From positions 1-64,000 of the forward strand of contig NZ_KV789180.1 of NCBI RefSeq assembly GCF_001807485.1: 64,000 nucleotides of DNA, given 5' to 3'. This document shows, piece by piece, positions 54,235 through 63,078 of the stretch. The translations under genes were made by a program, and so were the position numbers. The DNA is from Corynebacterium sp. HMSC08A12. Its GTDB lineage: Bacteria > Actinomycetota > Actinomycetes > Mycobacteriales > Mycobacteriaceae. The notes under the pieces are model-generated. The model ran no database searches, was not told where the DNA came from, and saw only the letters and a list, made by a program, of their open reading frames with translations. Position 1 is the first letter of the stretch. Each line of letters starts with the position of its first letter.

Positions 54235-55623
54235 CTACTTAAAGGACACGTACTCCGGAAGGTCGGCCGGCTTTTCCAGCGGCTGCTTCTTCGGGTTCAT
54301 GTCCAGCCCCAGCTCCTTGGCGAAAACCAGGCGGGTGGACTTGTAGACGCGCTCGTCGGATTCGTCCAACTCGAACACGCGGGCGCCGCGCAGGGTGTGC
54401 ATGGACCAGGTGCCGTCATTAAGCCCGTAGGGGCCGAAGCCGGTGCCCGGGCAGTAGCCCAGCTCTACCCCGAAGTAGTTGCCGTTGAAGGTATTGATGT
54501 GGTCGTGGCCGCAGTAGATACCCAGGACGTCGCCGCGCTCGCGGACGGCGGAGTAGATGCCGGGGTTGAAGGCCCCGACGTAGACGTCCTCGTTCTTCAC
54601 TCCCTCGATGCTGTGGCGCTTCTTGGCTTGGCCATGCTTGATGAGGTCGTTGTTGTACGGGCCGCCGAACCACATGTCGCGGTGCTCGTAGGTCGGGATG
54701 TGGAAGTACATCAGACCCGGGATCTTCTTGCCGTAGCGTTCCTCATAGCCCCGGGAGGTATCGCGGTACCACTGGATTTGGTCGCTGTGGATGTAGTCGT
54801 AGCCGGGGATCTCCTTGGTCTCCTGCCCCGCCAGTTCCTCGCCGATGTAGTTCCCGGAGTCCAGCAGCCAGATGGCGAAAGCCGGATCCGGGTTTGCGTT
54901 GCCCTGAACCAACAGCGAAACATTGGATTCACCGTGGATCGGGTCGTCCGCGACGTTGAGGTTGTACTTGTACTTGCGCACGAAGTTCAGCAGCGCGATC
55001 TCGTCGGCTTGAGTGCCGTCCTCCATGGAGTCTTCGTCATGGTTGCCGAATGTGATGGCCCATGGGATCTGGCGGGATTCCATCGGCAGCACCACGTTGT
55101 TGACTGCCTGGAATGCCTGCTCGGTGGTCTTGGGGCCAGAGGAGATCACGTCACCGTTGATCAGCGCGAAGTCCGGCTTCTCCTGATCCAATACCTTGCC
55201 CATGAACTCGATGGTGCGGCGATCAGTGAGGTGATCGTCTTGAGTGTCATTGAACTGGACGATCTTGAACTTGCCGTCGCCGTTGAACTTCAGCGGCATG
55301 TCCGCACCGCCGCCGTTGTTGTCGCCACCGTTGCCGTCGTTACCGTTACCGCCGTTTCCGCGCCCCGGGCCGAAGCTGGATCCGGCCAGCGAGCCTGCCG
55401 ACGAGTTCCACGCCTGTGCCTGCGCTGCTGGCGCAAATGCAGCGGTGACGCCCAACGCTCCGGTTCCCGCCAGGAAATTCCGGCGATTCACATTGAACTG
55501 CTTGGGCGCATTCTGGCCTTCCAGCTGCTGCGATTTTTTATATGAATTACTAGACAAGGTAATTGAGTTCCTTTTCCTGCGAGAATTGAACTTCCACAAG
55601 CTATCGGCCGCAGGTAAGCGCAA
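54235..55623 (-). CDS. Tat-exported metallophosphoesterase (calcineurin-like)
   Basis: About 440-462 residues. A twin-arginine signal is clear: NRRNFLAGTGALGVTAAFAPAAQA (the RR is at residues 47-48 from the longest start), and TatB is encoded in this window. After a Gly/Asn/Asp linker, the phosphoesterase motifs are FNDTQDDH (with Gln where D-x-H usually has His), INGDVISS, FGNHDED and GHDH, giving the dinuclear metal site. It resembles extracytoplasmic 5'-nucleotidase or Dcr2-like enzymes, perhaps for phosphate scavenging. Both TTG 55623 (AGGA ribosome binding site) and TTG 55557 are possible starts. Confidence 0.9.
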   Translation of the reverse strand: MRLPAADSLWKFNSRRKRNSITLSSNSYKKSQQLEGQNAPKQFNVNRRNFLAGTGALGVTAAFAPAAQAQAWNSSAGSLAGSSFGPGRGNGGNGNDGNGGDNNGGGADMPLKFNGDGKFKIVQFNDTQDDHLTDRRTIEFMGKVLDQEKPDFALINGDVISSGPKTTEQAFQAVNNVVLPMESRQIPWAITFGNHDEDSMEDGTQADEIALLNFVRKYKYNLNVADDPIHGESNVSLLVQGNANPDPAFAIWLLDSGNYIGEELAGQETKEIPGYDYIHSDQIQWYRDTSRGYEERYGKKIPGLMYFHIPTYEHRDMWFGGPYNNDLIKHGQAKKRHSIEGVKNEDVYVGAFNPGIYSAVRERGDVLGIYCGHDHINTFNGNYFGVELGYCPGTGFGPYGLNDGTWSMHTLRGARVFELDESDERVYKSTRLVFAKELGLDMNPKKQPLEKPADLPEYVSFK

Positions 55624-55725
55624 GGTTTCCTGAAGATGAATTCATAACAACTTCGCGTCTTCCCTCTCCACCGCTTGACCACTTCGCTTGACCTTGCCGT
55701 TGCGGCAACCGAAAGGATGTAGCCC

Positions 55726-56502
55726 ATGACCGAATACACGATTGGTGATGCTGCAGATTTTTTGGGTGTGACGCCCAAAGCCCTGCGCCATTGGGATTCC
55801 ATTGGGCTACTCAGCCCACAGTGGCGCACACTGGGCGACTACCGCCTCTATACCGAGGAAGATCTGCGCGTCGGCGCGGCCATTGTGCTGTACCGGGACA
55901 TGGGTTTCAAGCTGGCGGAGATTCCCGACCTGATTGAAGCGCCTTCCGACGCTGCCCTTGACCGTGCCCTCCGCGCCCATCGGGAAGCCTTGGCGCGCAA
56001 GCGCGACGAGGTGGAGAGCCAATTGCGTGCGGTCGAGGATTTGATAACAACAACCCGAGTGGAGGGATACACCATGGAACAAATGGACAAGATCAAGCAG
56101 TACTTCGGCGAGCAGATGCCCGCCTACCAGGAGGAAGCTCGCCAACGTTGGGGCGACACCTCTGATTACCAACAGTCTCAGGAAAAGCTGGCCTCTATGG
56201 GTGACGGCGACTTCCAGGAGGTTAAGGCCAACCACGACCGCTTCGTGGCGGATCTGGTAGCTGCCCGAGATGGTGGCGTCACCCCCGATAGCGAAGAAGC
56301 ACAAGAACTCGTGGAGCGGCACCGCGCAACGATTAACCAGTGGTACGAGGTTACGACCTCGCGGCAGCTGATTCTGGCACGGATGTACGTGGACGACGAG
56401 CGTTTTGCCGAGGCATACCAGGGCGCACAGGATTACCTGCTTTCGCTAGTGGAACACCGTGCGAAGCAGGAGGGAATCACCAATCCCAGCTGGGATGACT
56501 AG
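55726..56502 (+). CDS. MerR-family regulator with TipAS domain
   Basis: 258 residues. N-terminal MerR HTH (TIGDAADFLGVTPKALRHWDSIGLL, about 4-28) plus a dimer helix, followed by a C-terminal TipAS domain from about 130 to 250. TipAS-type regulators bind thiopeptide antibiotics and sense drugs. It has the layout of TipAL. The DUF1275 gene begins 22 nt after its stop, so it is a candidate target or partner. Confidence 0.9.
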   Translation: MTEYTIGDAADFLGVTPKALRHWDSIGLLSPQWRTLGDYRLYTEEDLRVGAAIVLYRDMGFKLAEIPDLIEAPSDAALDRALRAHREALARKRDEVESQLRAVEDLITTTRVEGYTMEQMDKIKQYFGEQMPAYQEEARQRWGDTSDYQQSQEKLASMGDGDFQEVKANHDRFVADLVAARDGGVTPDSEEAQELVERHRATINQWYEVTTSRQLILARMYVDDERFAEAYQGAQDYLLSLVEHRAKQEGITNPSWDD

Positions 56503-56524
56503 CCGGGGTTGCTACGATTGCGCC

Positions 56525-57202
56525 ATGAAAGGCTACCGCACCGGAGAACACGCACTGGCTATCTACCTATCCTCTATCGCAGGATTCGTAGATACGCTGG
56601 GCTTTTTGTATCTGGGAGGGTACTTCCTGTCGTTTATGTCGGGTAACACCACGCGCCTGACTGCGGCGGTCAATGCGGGGAAATGGGACGTTGCGATGAC
56701 GGCTGGCGGGGTCATGGCGTTGTTCCTCATCGGCGTGGGAATCGGAGCGCTAATCAGCCAACTAGGGCGGCGCTTTTTGCCCCCGACGCGCACGCGCGAG
56801 GCGATTCTTCTGTTTATCTGCACCACCTCAACAATTGCCTCCGTACTGGTCTTAACCGGGCACGAACAGTGGGCGGTGTACAGCCTGTCATTCACCGTGG
56901 GCGCTATGAATTCCACGTTCGAGCGCGACGGTGAGGTGAGCATTTCCCTGACGTACATGACGGGCACGCTGGTGAAGATGTCTCAGCGGTTCGTGGCAGC
57001 ACTCTTCGGCGGCCCACACTTGGATTGGCTCCGCTATTTCGCACTATGGATGGCGCTTGCCTGCGGGGCACTGCTGGGCGGCTGGATGTATGTCCAAGTG
57101 GGGCTGCACGCGGTACTGGTTGTGACTGGCATGCTGTACGCGGGAACCGTGACTGCGCTGGTGTACCGCCAATGGCGGCGCAACCGTGGGCTGGCAGTTT
57201 AG
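56525..57202 (+). CDS. DUF1275 (YoaK-type) membrane protein
   Basis: 225 residues with six membrane helices. The motif SIAGFVDTLGFLYLGGYFLSFMSGNTTRL near the N-terminus identifies DUF1275/YoaK. A TACGAT hexamer at 56513-56518 sits 6 nt before the ATG and no ribosome binding site is seen, so it may be leaderless with its own promoter. Function unknown. The location behind a TipAS-type regulator suggests a role in drug response or efflux. Confidence 0.88.
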   Translation: MKGYRTGEHALAIYLSSIAGFVDTLGFLYLGGYFLSFMSGNTTRLTAAVNAGKWDVAMTAGGVMALFLIGVGIGALISQLGRRFLPPTRTREAILLFICTTSTIASVLVLTGHEQWAVYSLSFTVGAMNSTFERDGEVSISLTYMTGTLVKMSQRFVAALFGGPHLDWLRYFALWMALACGALLGGWMYVQVGLHAVLVVTGMLYAGTVTALVYRQWRRNRGLAV

Positions 57203-57212
57203 CGCTAGTGGA

Positions 57213-57632
57213 CTAGAGCTCCCAGGGGTTCAAATATTGCACACCCATCGGCTCAAAATCCTTCTGATTCCGAGTCACGATTGTCAGCCCATGCACACGC
57301 GCGGTGGCAGCAATAAATAGGTCAGCCTGGGGCCGGGGATCCGGAACATTCATATTGGCCGCCTCTATAGCCACTCGCTCATCAAGAGGAAGAACACGGC
57401 CTTCGAACAGCGGAAGTAAATCCTGAGTGAACCACTTCTGCAACCGCTGCCCCTGCACAGGATCGGTGTGATTCTTTCGTGAGATACCTAACTTGAGCTC
57501 ATAGATAGTGATCACAGAGAGAAATTGGCTGTGCAAGATCTGCGCATTAACCCACTCAAACACCCTGGGATTTACTTTCCCGGGCGGCTTCCGGAGTTCG
57601 CTGACCACATTCGTATCGAGCAGGTAGTTCAT
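57213..57632 (-). CDS. PIN-domain toxin (VapC/FitB-like)
   Basis: 139 residues. LLDTNVVSELR (4-14) gives the first catalytic Asp, YELKLG the Glu, and ADLFIAATARVHGLTIVTRN the second Asp and the conserved strand. This is the FitB/VapC layout, an Mg-dependent RNase that cuts RNA when its antitoxin is lost. It overlaps the antitoxin gene by 4 bp (ATGA), so the two are translationally coupled. Confidence 0.92.
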   Translation of the reverse strand: MNYLLDTNVVSELRKPPGKVNPRVFEWVNAQILHSQFLSVITIYELKLGISRKNHTDPVQGQRLQKWFTQDLLPLFEGRVLPLDERVAIEAANMNVPDPRPQADLFIAATARVHGLTIVTRNQKDFEPMGVQYLNPWEL

Positions 57633-57868
57633 AGCTCGGGCACCCGCGGTTCGAAGTCCATCCTTTCGTCCTCGAGGTCAATGTCCTCTTCCATTTGCAA
57701 CCGCGAAGCCCAGCCCTCATTCGAGCCGGAGATCTTCCTGTAGTCATCAATGGAAAGCAATACGAAGGCCGGCTCACCTCGATCAGTAATAACAACGGGC
57801 CCCTCACTGGCCTTCCTTTTCGCGTAACTCACATCTTGATTGAACTCACGCGCACTCACGCTAGTCAT
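57629..57868 (-). CDS. Phd/YefM-family antitoxin
   Basis: 79 residues. The Phd/YefM N-terminal DNA-binding fold is recognised from SAREFNQDVSYAKRKASEGPVVITDRGEPAFVLLS (residues 4-38), and the acidic tail neutralises the PIN toxin. A canonical AGGAGG (57873-57878) precedes the ATG, and an imperfect palindrome lies at the promoter, as expected for autoregulation. Confidence 0.92.
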   Translation of the reverse strand: MTSVSAREFNQDVSYAKRKASEGPVVITDRGEPAFVLLSIDDYRKISGSNEGWASRLQMEEDIDLEDERMDFEPRVPEL

Positions 57869-57882
57869 GAGAACCCTCCTTT

Positions 57883-57905
57883 TGTAGCAACGTACCTACA
57901 TTCTA
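57883..57905 (-). promoter_or_regulatory. Toxin-antitoxin promoter with overlapping operator
   Basis: An imperfect 18-bp palindrome (57883-57900, TGTAG..ACGT..CTACA, 14 of 18 positions symmetric) lies directly upstream of the AGGAGG. A -10-like TAGAAT on the minus strand (57905-57900) overlaps its edge. Binding of the antitoxin complex here would block the promoter. Confidence 0.45.
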
Positions 57906-57962
57906 ACCAGCCAGCCAGTACTTTCAATACCCCACCGTTAGAAACGCCCTGTTTTCATCTTG

Positions 57963-57977
57963 GCAACATATTGTTGC
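57963..57977. promoter_or_regulatory. 15-bp palindrome, operator candidate for the ABC pair
   Basis: GCAACA-TAT-TGTTGC has perfect 6-bp arms and sits 64 nt before the permease start, in the region expected for its promoter. The TetR regulator encoded behind the ABC pair is the most likely binder; no second copy stands before the regulator's own gene. Confidence 0.5.
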
Positions 57978-58041
57978 TAAGGTCTGTGTTGCGACTGATC
58001 AACCGCTCACCTCCCCAACCCCAACCCCAGGAATTTTCATC

Positions 58042-59190
58042 ATGTTTCTAGCCTTGCGCGAAATGCTTTTTGCGCGCACCCGCTTCCTTCTCATGAGCGT
58101 CGTGTTGGCGCTCATGTCCTTGCTGGTCGTCATCATCTCCGGCCTCACAGCCGGATTGGTTAACGACGGCGTGTCCGGCCTGAAGGCAATGGATAGTGAC
58201 GTCATCGCTTTCACCGATGGCACTCAGACCGATTCCGCCTTCACGCGCTCCGTCATCGACAGTGCAGAGGCCGACAAGTTCGCCGACATCGACGGCGTGA
58301 AAGAGGCCGCCCCGCTGGGCCTCACCATCGCCAACGCTCACAACCAGAACGGCAAGGCCGTCGATCTCACCCTCCTCGGTGTAAAACCCGGCTCTTTCAT
58401 CGCACCAGAGGGCCTGCCAGAACAAAGCACCACCCCAAACGGCGGCACCCCCACCAAGACCAAGCACGAAATCGTCGTGTCCTCCACCCTTCAAGACGAA
58501 GGAATCAAGGAGGGCGACACCATCACGATCGATCGCCTGGAAATCCCGTTGAAGGTCGTTGGCTTCACCGATGGCCAGCGCACCTTCGGCCACGTCGATG
58601 CCGCCTACCTGCCCCTCGACGTCTGGCAGGAAATCCACGCCGGCGCGCGCAAGGGCGAAAAGGTAAGCCCGGAAGCGTACAAGGAAATCTCCGTCATCGC
58701 CGCCCGCACGCAGGATAAGCCAGACACTGAGGCGCTCTCCGATGCCTCCGGCCTGGACGTCCGTACCCTCAAGGAAAGCTTCGACTCCTCCCCCGGCTAC
58801 ACCGCCGAGATGATGACCCTTTCCATGATCAAGTGGTTCCTCTACGTCATCGCCGCCCTGGTGACCGGCGCCTTCTTCCTAGTGTGGACCATCCAGCGCA
58901 CCGGCAATATCGCCGCACTGCGCGCGATGGGAGCCACGAAGAGCTTCCTGCTGCGCGACAGCCTGGGGCAGGCTGTCATCATCCTGGGCGCGTCCGTCAT
59001 CGTCGGTGCGCTTATTGCCGTCGGCCTCGGGAGCCTCCTGGAAACCACGGCGATGCCCTACGCCACCGAACTCGGATCCGTCCTCAGCGGCAGCGCGATC
59101 CTCTTCGTATCTGGCCTGATCGGCGCGTTGATTGCCGTCGTCCGCGTCACCCGCACTAACCCGCTCGCAGCCCTAGGAGAAAACCGATGA
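58042..59190 (+). CDS. FtsX/MacB-type ABC transporter permease (HrtB/DevC-like)
   Basis: 382 residues. One N-terminal helix, a long extracytoplasmic domain (about 45-260) and three C-terminal helices fit the FtsX-like permeases such as HrtB and DevC. Together with the next gene it forms a type VII ABC exporter. HrtBA exports heme in corynebacteria, and the size matches, but no residue proves this. The ATPase gene begins 4 bp before its stop (ATGA overlap). Confidence 0.88.
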   Translation: MFLALREMLFARTRFLLMSVVLALMSLLVVIISGLTAGLVNDGVSGLKAMDSDVIAFTDGTQTDSAFTRSVIDSAEADKFADIDGVKEAAPLGLTIANAHNQNGKAVDLTLLGVKPGSFIAPEGLPEQSTTPNGGTPTKTKHEIVVSSTLQDEGIKEGDTITIDRLEIPLKVVGFTDGQRTFGHVDAAYLPLDVWQEIHAGARKGEKVSPEAYKEISVIAARTQDKPDTEALSDASGLDVRTLKESFDSSPGYTAEMMTLSMIKWFLYVIAALVTGAFFLVWTIQRTGNIAALRAMGATKSFLLRDSLGQAVIILGASVIVGALIAVGLGSLLETTAMPYATELGSVLSGSAILFVSGLIGALIAVVRVTRTNPLAALGENR

Positions 59191-59894
59191 GCCCCACCCC
59201 GCACCTTCCCGCCCCGCACGTTCCTGCCCTGGAACTTAAAGACGTCACGGTGACCTACACCGACGGTGATTCCCAGATCACCGCGTTGGACAAGGTGAAC
59301 CTGACCGTCGAGCCCGGAGAGTTCGTCGCCGTGGTCGGCCCTTCCGGTTCCGGTAAGTCCACGCTGTTGGCCGTCGCTGGAGCGCTGACCAACCCGGCCG
59401 CGGGTGGCGTCACAATCGGCGACGAGGATATCACCAACTACGACGACAAGGAGCTCGCCCGCATTCGCCGCGACTACATCGGCTTCGTCTTCCAATCCTC
59501 CGGCAGCCTTCCGGGCGCCCTCACTGCCGAGGAACAATTGGAGCTCGCCGCGCGCGTTATGGGTAAGCACGGTCGTTACTCTGGTGCGGAGCTGTTGGAG
59601 AAGGTTGGTATGACGCCCCGAGCTAAGCATCGCCCAGGAAATCTGTCGGGTGGCGAACGTCAACGTGTGGGCATCGCCCGAGCTCTCGTCGGCGACCCAC
59701 AGGTGTTGCTGGTCGACGAGCCCACCGCGGCTCTGGATCGCAAGCGATCACAAGAAATCGTGGAGCTGCTGGCTCGCGAATGTCACGAATTCAACGTCGC
59801 GGGCGTGATGGTCACCCACGACCACGAGGTCTTGGACCACTGCGACAAGGTCTACGAAATGGTCGATGGGCGCCTGAGCGCTGCCGCCGAATAG
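59187..59894 (+). CDS. ABC transporter ATP-binding protein (HrtA/LolD-like)
   Basis: 235 residues. Walker A GPSGSGKS (about 51-58), Q-loop FVFQSSGSLPG, signature LSGGERQRVGIARAL (about 152-166) and Walker B VLLVDEPTAALD (about 173-184) are all complete. It pairs with the FtsX-like permease upstream (4-bp overlap). This should be an energising subunit of a mechanotransmission-type exporter. The TetR gene follows after 54 nt. Confidence 0.93.
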   Translation: MSPTPHLPAPHVPALELKDVTVTYTDGDSQITALDKVNLTVEPGEFVAVVGPSGSGKSTLLAVAGALTNPAAGGVTIGDEDITNYDDKELARIRRDYIGFVFQSSGSLPGALTAEEQLELAARVMGKHGRYSGAELLEKVGMTPRAKHRPGNLSGGERQRVGIARALVGDPQVLLVDEPTAALDRKRSQEIVELLARECHEFNVAGVMVTHDHEVLDHCDKVYEMVDGRLSAAAE

Positions 59895-59948
59895 GCATCC
59901 AAATAGGCCTGTACGCAGGCTGAAAAGCGGGGAGTAAACTAAGCAACC

Positions 59949-60515
59949 ATGCCGAAGATCACGGAGACGACAGTGGCGGAGCACCGCGCGGTCCAACACC
60001 GCGCGGTGCTGGAAGCCGCCGAGCGGCTGATCGTTGCTGGCGGCGGCAAGGTTCCCTCCCTGGCAGAAGTAGCGGCCGAGGTTGGCCTGGCCCGCCCCAG
60101 CGTCTACCGCTACGTCTCTTCCCAGCATGATCTGATGGTTCAGCTGCTGGTGCTTAACAGCGAAACTTGGCACGACCAGCTGGAAGACAAGGTCAAGGCC
60201 GCTCCGCCAGAGCCCGAAAAACGCATCTGCGCTTACGTCGACGCGATGCTCGATCTTTTCGTTCACGGCTCCCACGGCCCGCTGATGGCCGCCGCCCAAC
60301 ACTTCCCGGAGGCGTTTGCCGAGGAAAAGGTGCAGAAATCACACGCCGGCTTCAAGGAAATCGTGGATAGCTTCTGCCCCGGTGTTTCCTCCATCGACAT
60401 CGGATTGCTGAATGCGGCGGTGGTGAGGGCGTCAGAAATGGCAAAAACCCCCGAAGACCTCAAACAGGCAACGGCAACACTGCACCGCATGGCGCGCGCC
60501 ATCGTGTCGGGATAG
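59949..60515 (+). CDS. TetR-family transcriptional regulator
   Basis: 188 residues. N-terminal HTH SLAEVAAEVGLARPSVYRYVSSQHDLM (about 38-64) is typical; the ligand-binding part has no recognisable specificity. Located right after the ABC pair, it probably represses it, and the palindrome at 57963-57977 is a good candidate site. A TAAACT hexamer (59935-59940) stands 8 nt before the ATG without a ribosome binding site, the leaderless pattern. Confidence 0.9.
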   Translation: MPKITETTVAEHRAVQHRAVLEAAERLIVAGGGKVPSLAEVAAEVGLARPSVYRYVSSQHDLMVQLLVLNSETWHDQLEDKVKAAPPEPEKRICAYVDAMLDLFVHGSHGPLMAAAQHFPEAFAEEKVQKSHAGFKEIVDSFCPGVSSIDIGLLNAAVVRASEMAKTPEDLKQATATLHRMARAIVSG

Positions 60516-60586
60516 ACCGTCGCAACGAGCCCCCAATTCCTTAGTTCGGCGGGGACAATCCCCGGCGACGTTGTACGCTTAACCTC

Positions 60587-61210
60587 ATGCGAAATCGCCT
60601 TGTTGCACTCTCCGTTGCCGCATTGACGGCCCTCTCGCTTGCAGCCTGTTCGGATGATGAGAATCCACCTGAGCAGAGCGCAGCTCAGTCTTCGAAGGAG
60701 TCCGGCGAAACTTCCGCCGAAGGACAAGGAGACACTTCGGAGGAAGGGCAAGAAGATGAGGCCGCAGATAACACAGATAACAAGGCTCAAAAGCGCCCCA
60801 ACCCCACGGCACCCAGCACTCCGAAGCCCGATAAGGTCGAGCTCGCCCCGAATGAAACAGCCCTAGAGGGCGAGCTGATGAAGGTGCACTTCAGCGATAT
60901 GACTCCACCGGAGGACTTCGCACGTGTGGCGGACATCGTGGACGATAGCGTGGTCTACTACGCGATCAAGCTCGATCCGAAGAAGCCCGTGACGGCGAAG
61001 TTGGGGGCAGGCATTGGCACCCAGACTCCCGAATGGGCCATCGTTGGCAGCAGCAGTATGCCGAATGAAATGAACTGGGACTCTATGGTCGGGCGTAATA
61101 TCCGCGCCATCGCGCACCGGGACAACATGACCTTCGCTACGGACCCATCCGCTCCCCCGACGGCGGTGACGGTCGAAAACTCGGACTACAAGCCGGAGAT
61201 CCTCGACTAA
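60587..61210 (+). CDS. Putative lipoprotein, unknown
   Basis: 207 residues. The signal peptide ends in the lipobox LAAC with Cys21, followed by an acidic Ser/Glu/Gln/Asp linker of about 60 residues. The folded part begins near 85 (ELAPNETALEGELMKVHFSDM) and has no known motif. A TACGCT hexamer (60574-60579) lies 7 nt before the ATG, so probably leaderless. The following gene converges on it. Confidence 0.82.
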   Translation: MRNRLVALSVAALTALSLAACSDDENPPEQSAAQSSKESGETSAEGQGDTSEEGQEDEAADNTDNKAQKRPNPTAPSTPKPDKVELAPNETALEGELMKVHFSDMTPPEDFARVADIVDDSVVYYAIKLDPKKPVTAKLGAGIGTQTPEWAIVGSSSMPNEMNWDSMVGRNIRAIAHRDNMTFATDPSAPPTAVTVENSDYKPEILD

Positions 61211-61223
61211 TTGGCGCTTGCCC

Positions 61224-61886
61224 TTATCGCTCCGTATGCCGCAACCACGCAAGCACTGCCTTTACCCGGCGATTGGCATCCTCGGGTGCGAACCCTAGCT
61301 TCATAAAAACACTAGCAACGTGCTTGCTCACTGCTCCCGCGGTCAGCACCAATTCATCCATGATCTCCGAGTTGCTCAGACCACGAGCCATTAAAGCAAG
61401 AACTTCCTTTTCCCGAGGTGTCAACGCAGCCAAGCCAGTCCGTCGCGCCGAAAGCAGGGCAGATACAACCTCTGGATCAACGACGGTTCCTCCCCGAACA
61501 ACCTCATTAAGAGAGTGAACGAATTCATCCACATCAGAGACGCGTTCCTTCAAAAGATAGCCAAAGCCACCGTGCTCCAACAGCCGATCGAGATAGCTCG
61601 CCGCAACATACTGGCTAAGCACCATAACCGGTTGAGAAGGATACCGTTTGCGCAGATCATATACCGCGCGCAGACCATCATCAGTCATGGTGGGAGGCAT
61701 ACGGACATCGGTGATAATCACATCGTACTTCTGTCCGTTTTCATCACTCGCCATCGTGGCATTACGCAACTCTGACGCATCGACCACCGTCAAGACCTCA
61801 TGCCCGAGCGCTATTAGTAACTGTTCTAGTCCGGCACGAAGCAATGCAGAGTCTTCTGCAAGCAAGACCTTCAAAATATTCTCCAC
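61224..61886 (-). CDS. NarL/LuxR-type response regulator
   Basis: 220 residues. Receiver domain with the acidic pair ED (11-12) and phospho-acceptor Asp60 (VIITDVRMPP), and a conserved Lys in GFGYLLKERVSD. A C-terminal LuxR HTH follows (LTPREKEVLALMARGLSNSEIMDELVL). GTG start, overlapping the last base of the histidine kinase stop codon (61886), so the genes are translationally coupled. The likely binding site is the palindrome at 63079-63096 in front of the ABC transporter. Confidence 0.93.
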   Translation of the reverse strand: MENILKVLLAEDSALLRAGLEQLLIALGHEVLTVVDASELRNATMASDENGQKYDVIITDVRMPPTMTDDGLRAVYDLRKRYPSQPVMVLSQYVAASYLDRLLEHGGFGYLLKERVSDVDEFVHSLNEVVRGGTVVDPEVVSALLSARRTGLAALTPREKEVLALMARGLSNSEIMDELVLTAGAVSKHVASVFMKLGFAPEDANRRVKAVLAWLRHTER

Positions 61887-63055
61887 TAGGTTGATTTGAG
61901 GGATTCCGACAGGGGCAATTCAAGAATCAACTGCGCACCAGATTCACTTTCAACCGAGCCTTCACCATCCTTAGCGTTCTGGAATTTCACCGTTCCACCA
62001 AGTGCAGCAGCACGCTCGCGCAAACCTGCAATACCCGTACCGTTCAAGTGGCGTAAATCCTTAGAAGGGGTTTCAATAAAGCCCACCCCATCATCTGTAA
62101 TAGACACTCGTAGCCGATTCGAAAAGGCGACTCTCACGTCAACGTGCTGAGCTTCGCCGTGTTTCGTTGCATTGGTCAAAGCTTCGGCGACACAGTGATA
62201 CGCCAGTAGGGCAATAGTCTCGTCCAATTCCTGAGAGTTACCTTCGACCTGCAAGGCAGCGTCAACCCCTGCATGCGCAATGAGCTCTTCAAGGGCTGCA
62301 ATCAGCCCCCTATCAAAGAGCACCTGCGGGGCGATTCCTCGCACAGTCGCACGTAATGCGCGTAATGCCTGGGAGGCATTGTGTTCTGCATCCTCTAATG
62401 CAATCTCCATAACTTCAGAGGAAGCCTGATTCCTGTAATGCAATTTTGCAGTAGCGAGGTTGAGTTTAAGCGCTGTCAAATATTGTTGCGGCCCGTCATG
62501 GAGTTCACGCTCGATGCGACGGCGTTCGCCAGAAAAAGCGTCGATAAGAGTGGCACGAGAAGCAGCGAGTTCCTTATCGCTGGGAGACAGTACAAACCGA
62601 ACTACAGCTATTGACGCCGCGGAAAGCAGCCGCGAGAAGATCATCAAAAGACCAATAGCAATGGCGGCCACACCCCAAGAAACAACGAAAATAAGAATTG
62701 GATTTGAGGTGGACCATTCGCCCAGGGAAAGCTCGCCGACAGGTAGGAATGGGATGGCAATTAGTACTCCTGCGAAGAAGCCCAAAGAAACCCATGCGAA
62801 GAAGGCAGCTGCAGAAAGCACAAGCTGCATCAACAGATGAAAGAACTGTGGCCAGTCGAACCAGTGGCTCGCTTTGCGAAACGGGACTTTTGCGCCCATC
62901 CACAACGCCCCACGTCTACAGATGGCATCTGCACCACGCGCAACAAGGGGAATCCAAGGCAGCATCAACAACGAGACAACGAATCCAGGTACGAAAAGGA
63001 GCGCGAGCACTGCACTCCACCCCAAACTCTTCAATGTCTTCATCGATTTCAACAC
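61886..63055 (-). CDS. Sensor histidine kinase (HisKA_3 type)
   Basis: 389 residues. The N-terminal half has about four to six membrane helices with little extracytoplasmic sequence, so it senses something in or near the membrane. The phospho-acceptor is His186 in RIERELHDGPQQYL, the NarL-partner class, and the ATPase part carries VAEALTNATKHG and DDGVGF, GTGIAGLRERAAALGG. The start may be GTG 63055 or ATG 63043. It is divergent from the ABC transporter, and a drug or peptide sensor is the usual role of this arrangement. Confidence 0.92.
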   Translation of the reverse strand: MLKSMKTLKSLGWSAVLALLFVPGFVVSLLMLPWIPLVARGADAICRRGALWMGAKVPFRKASHWFDWPQFFHLLMQLVLSAAAFFAWVSLGFFAGVLIAIPFLPVGELSLGEWSTSNPILIFVVSWGVAAIAIGLLMIFSRLLSAASIAVVRFVLSPSDKELAASRATLIDAFSGERRRIERELHDGPQQYLTALKLNLATAKLHYRNQASSEVMEIALEDAEHNASQALRALRATVRGIAPQVLFDRGLIAALEELIAHAGVDAALQVEGNSQELDETIALLAYHCVAEALTNATKHGEAQHVDVRVAFSNRLRVSITDDGVGFIETPSKDLRHLNGTGIAGLRERAAALGGTVKFQNAKDGEGSVESESGAQLILELPLSESLKST

Positions 63056-63078
63056 TAGTAGTCGCCTTTAAGAAAAAC

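Noticed and set aside
54142..55545. 467-codon plus-strand open frame
   Set aside because: It is antisense to the Tat-exported phosphoesterase, which has clear metal motifs and a signal peptide.
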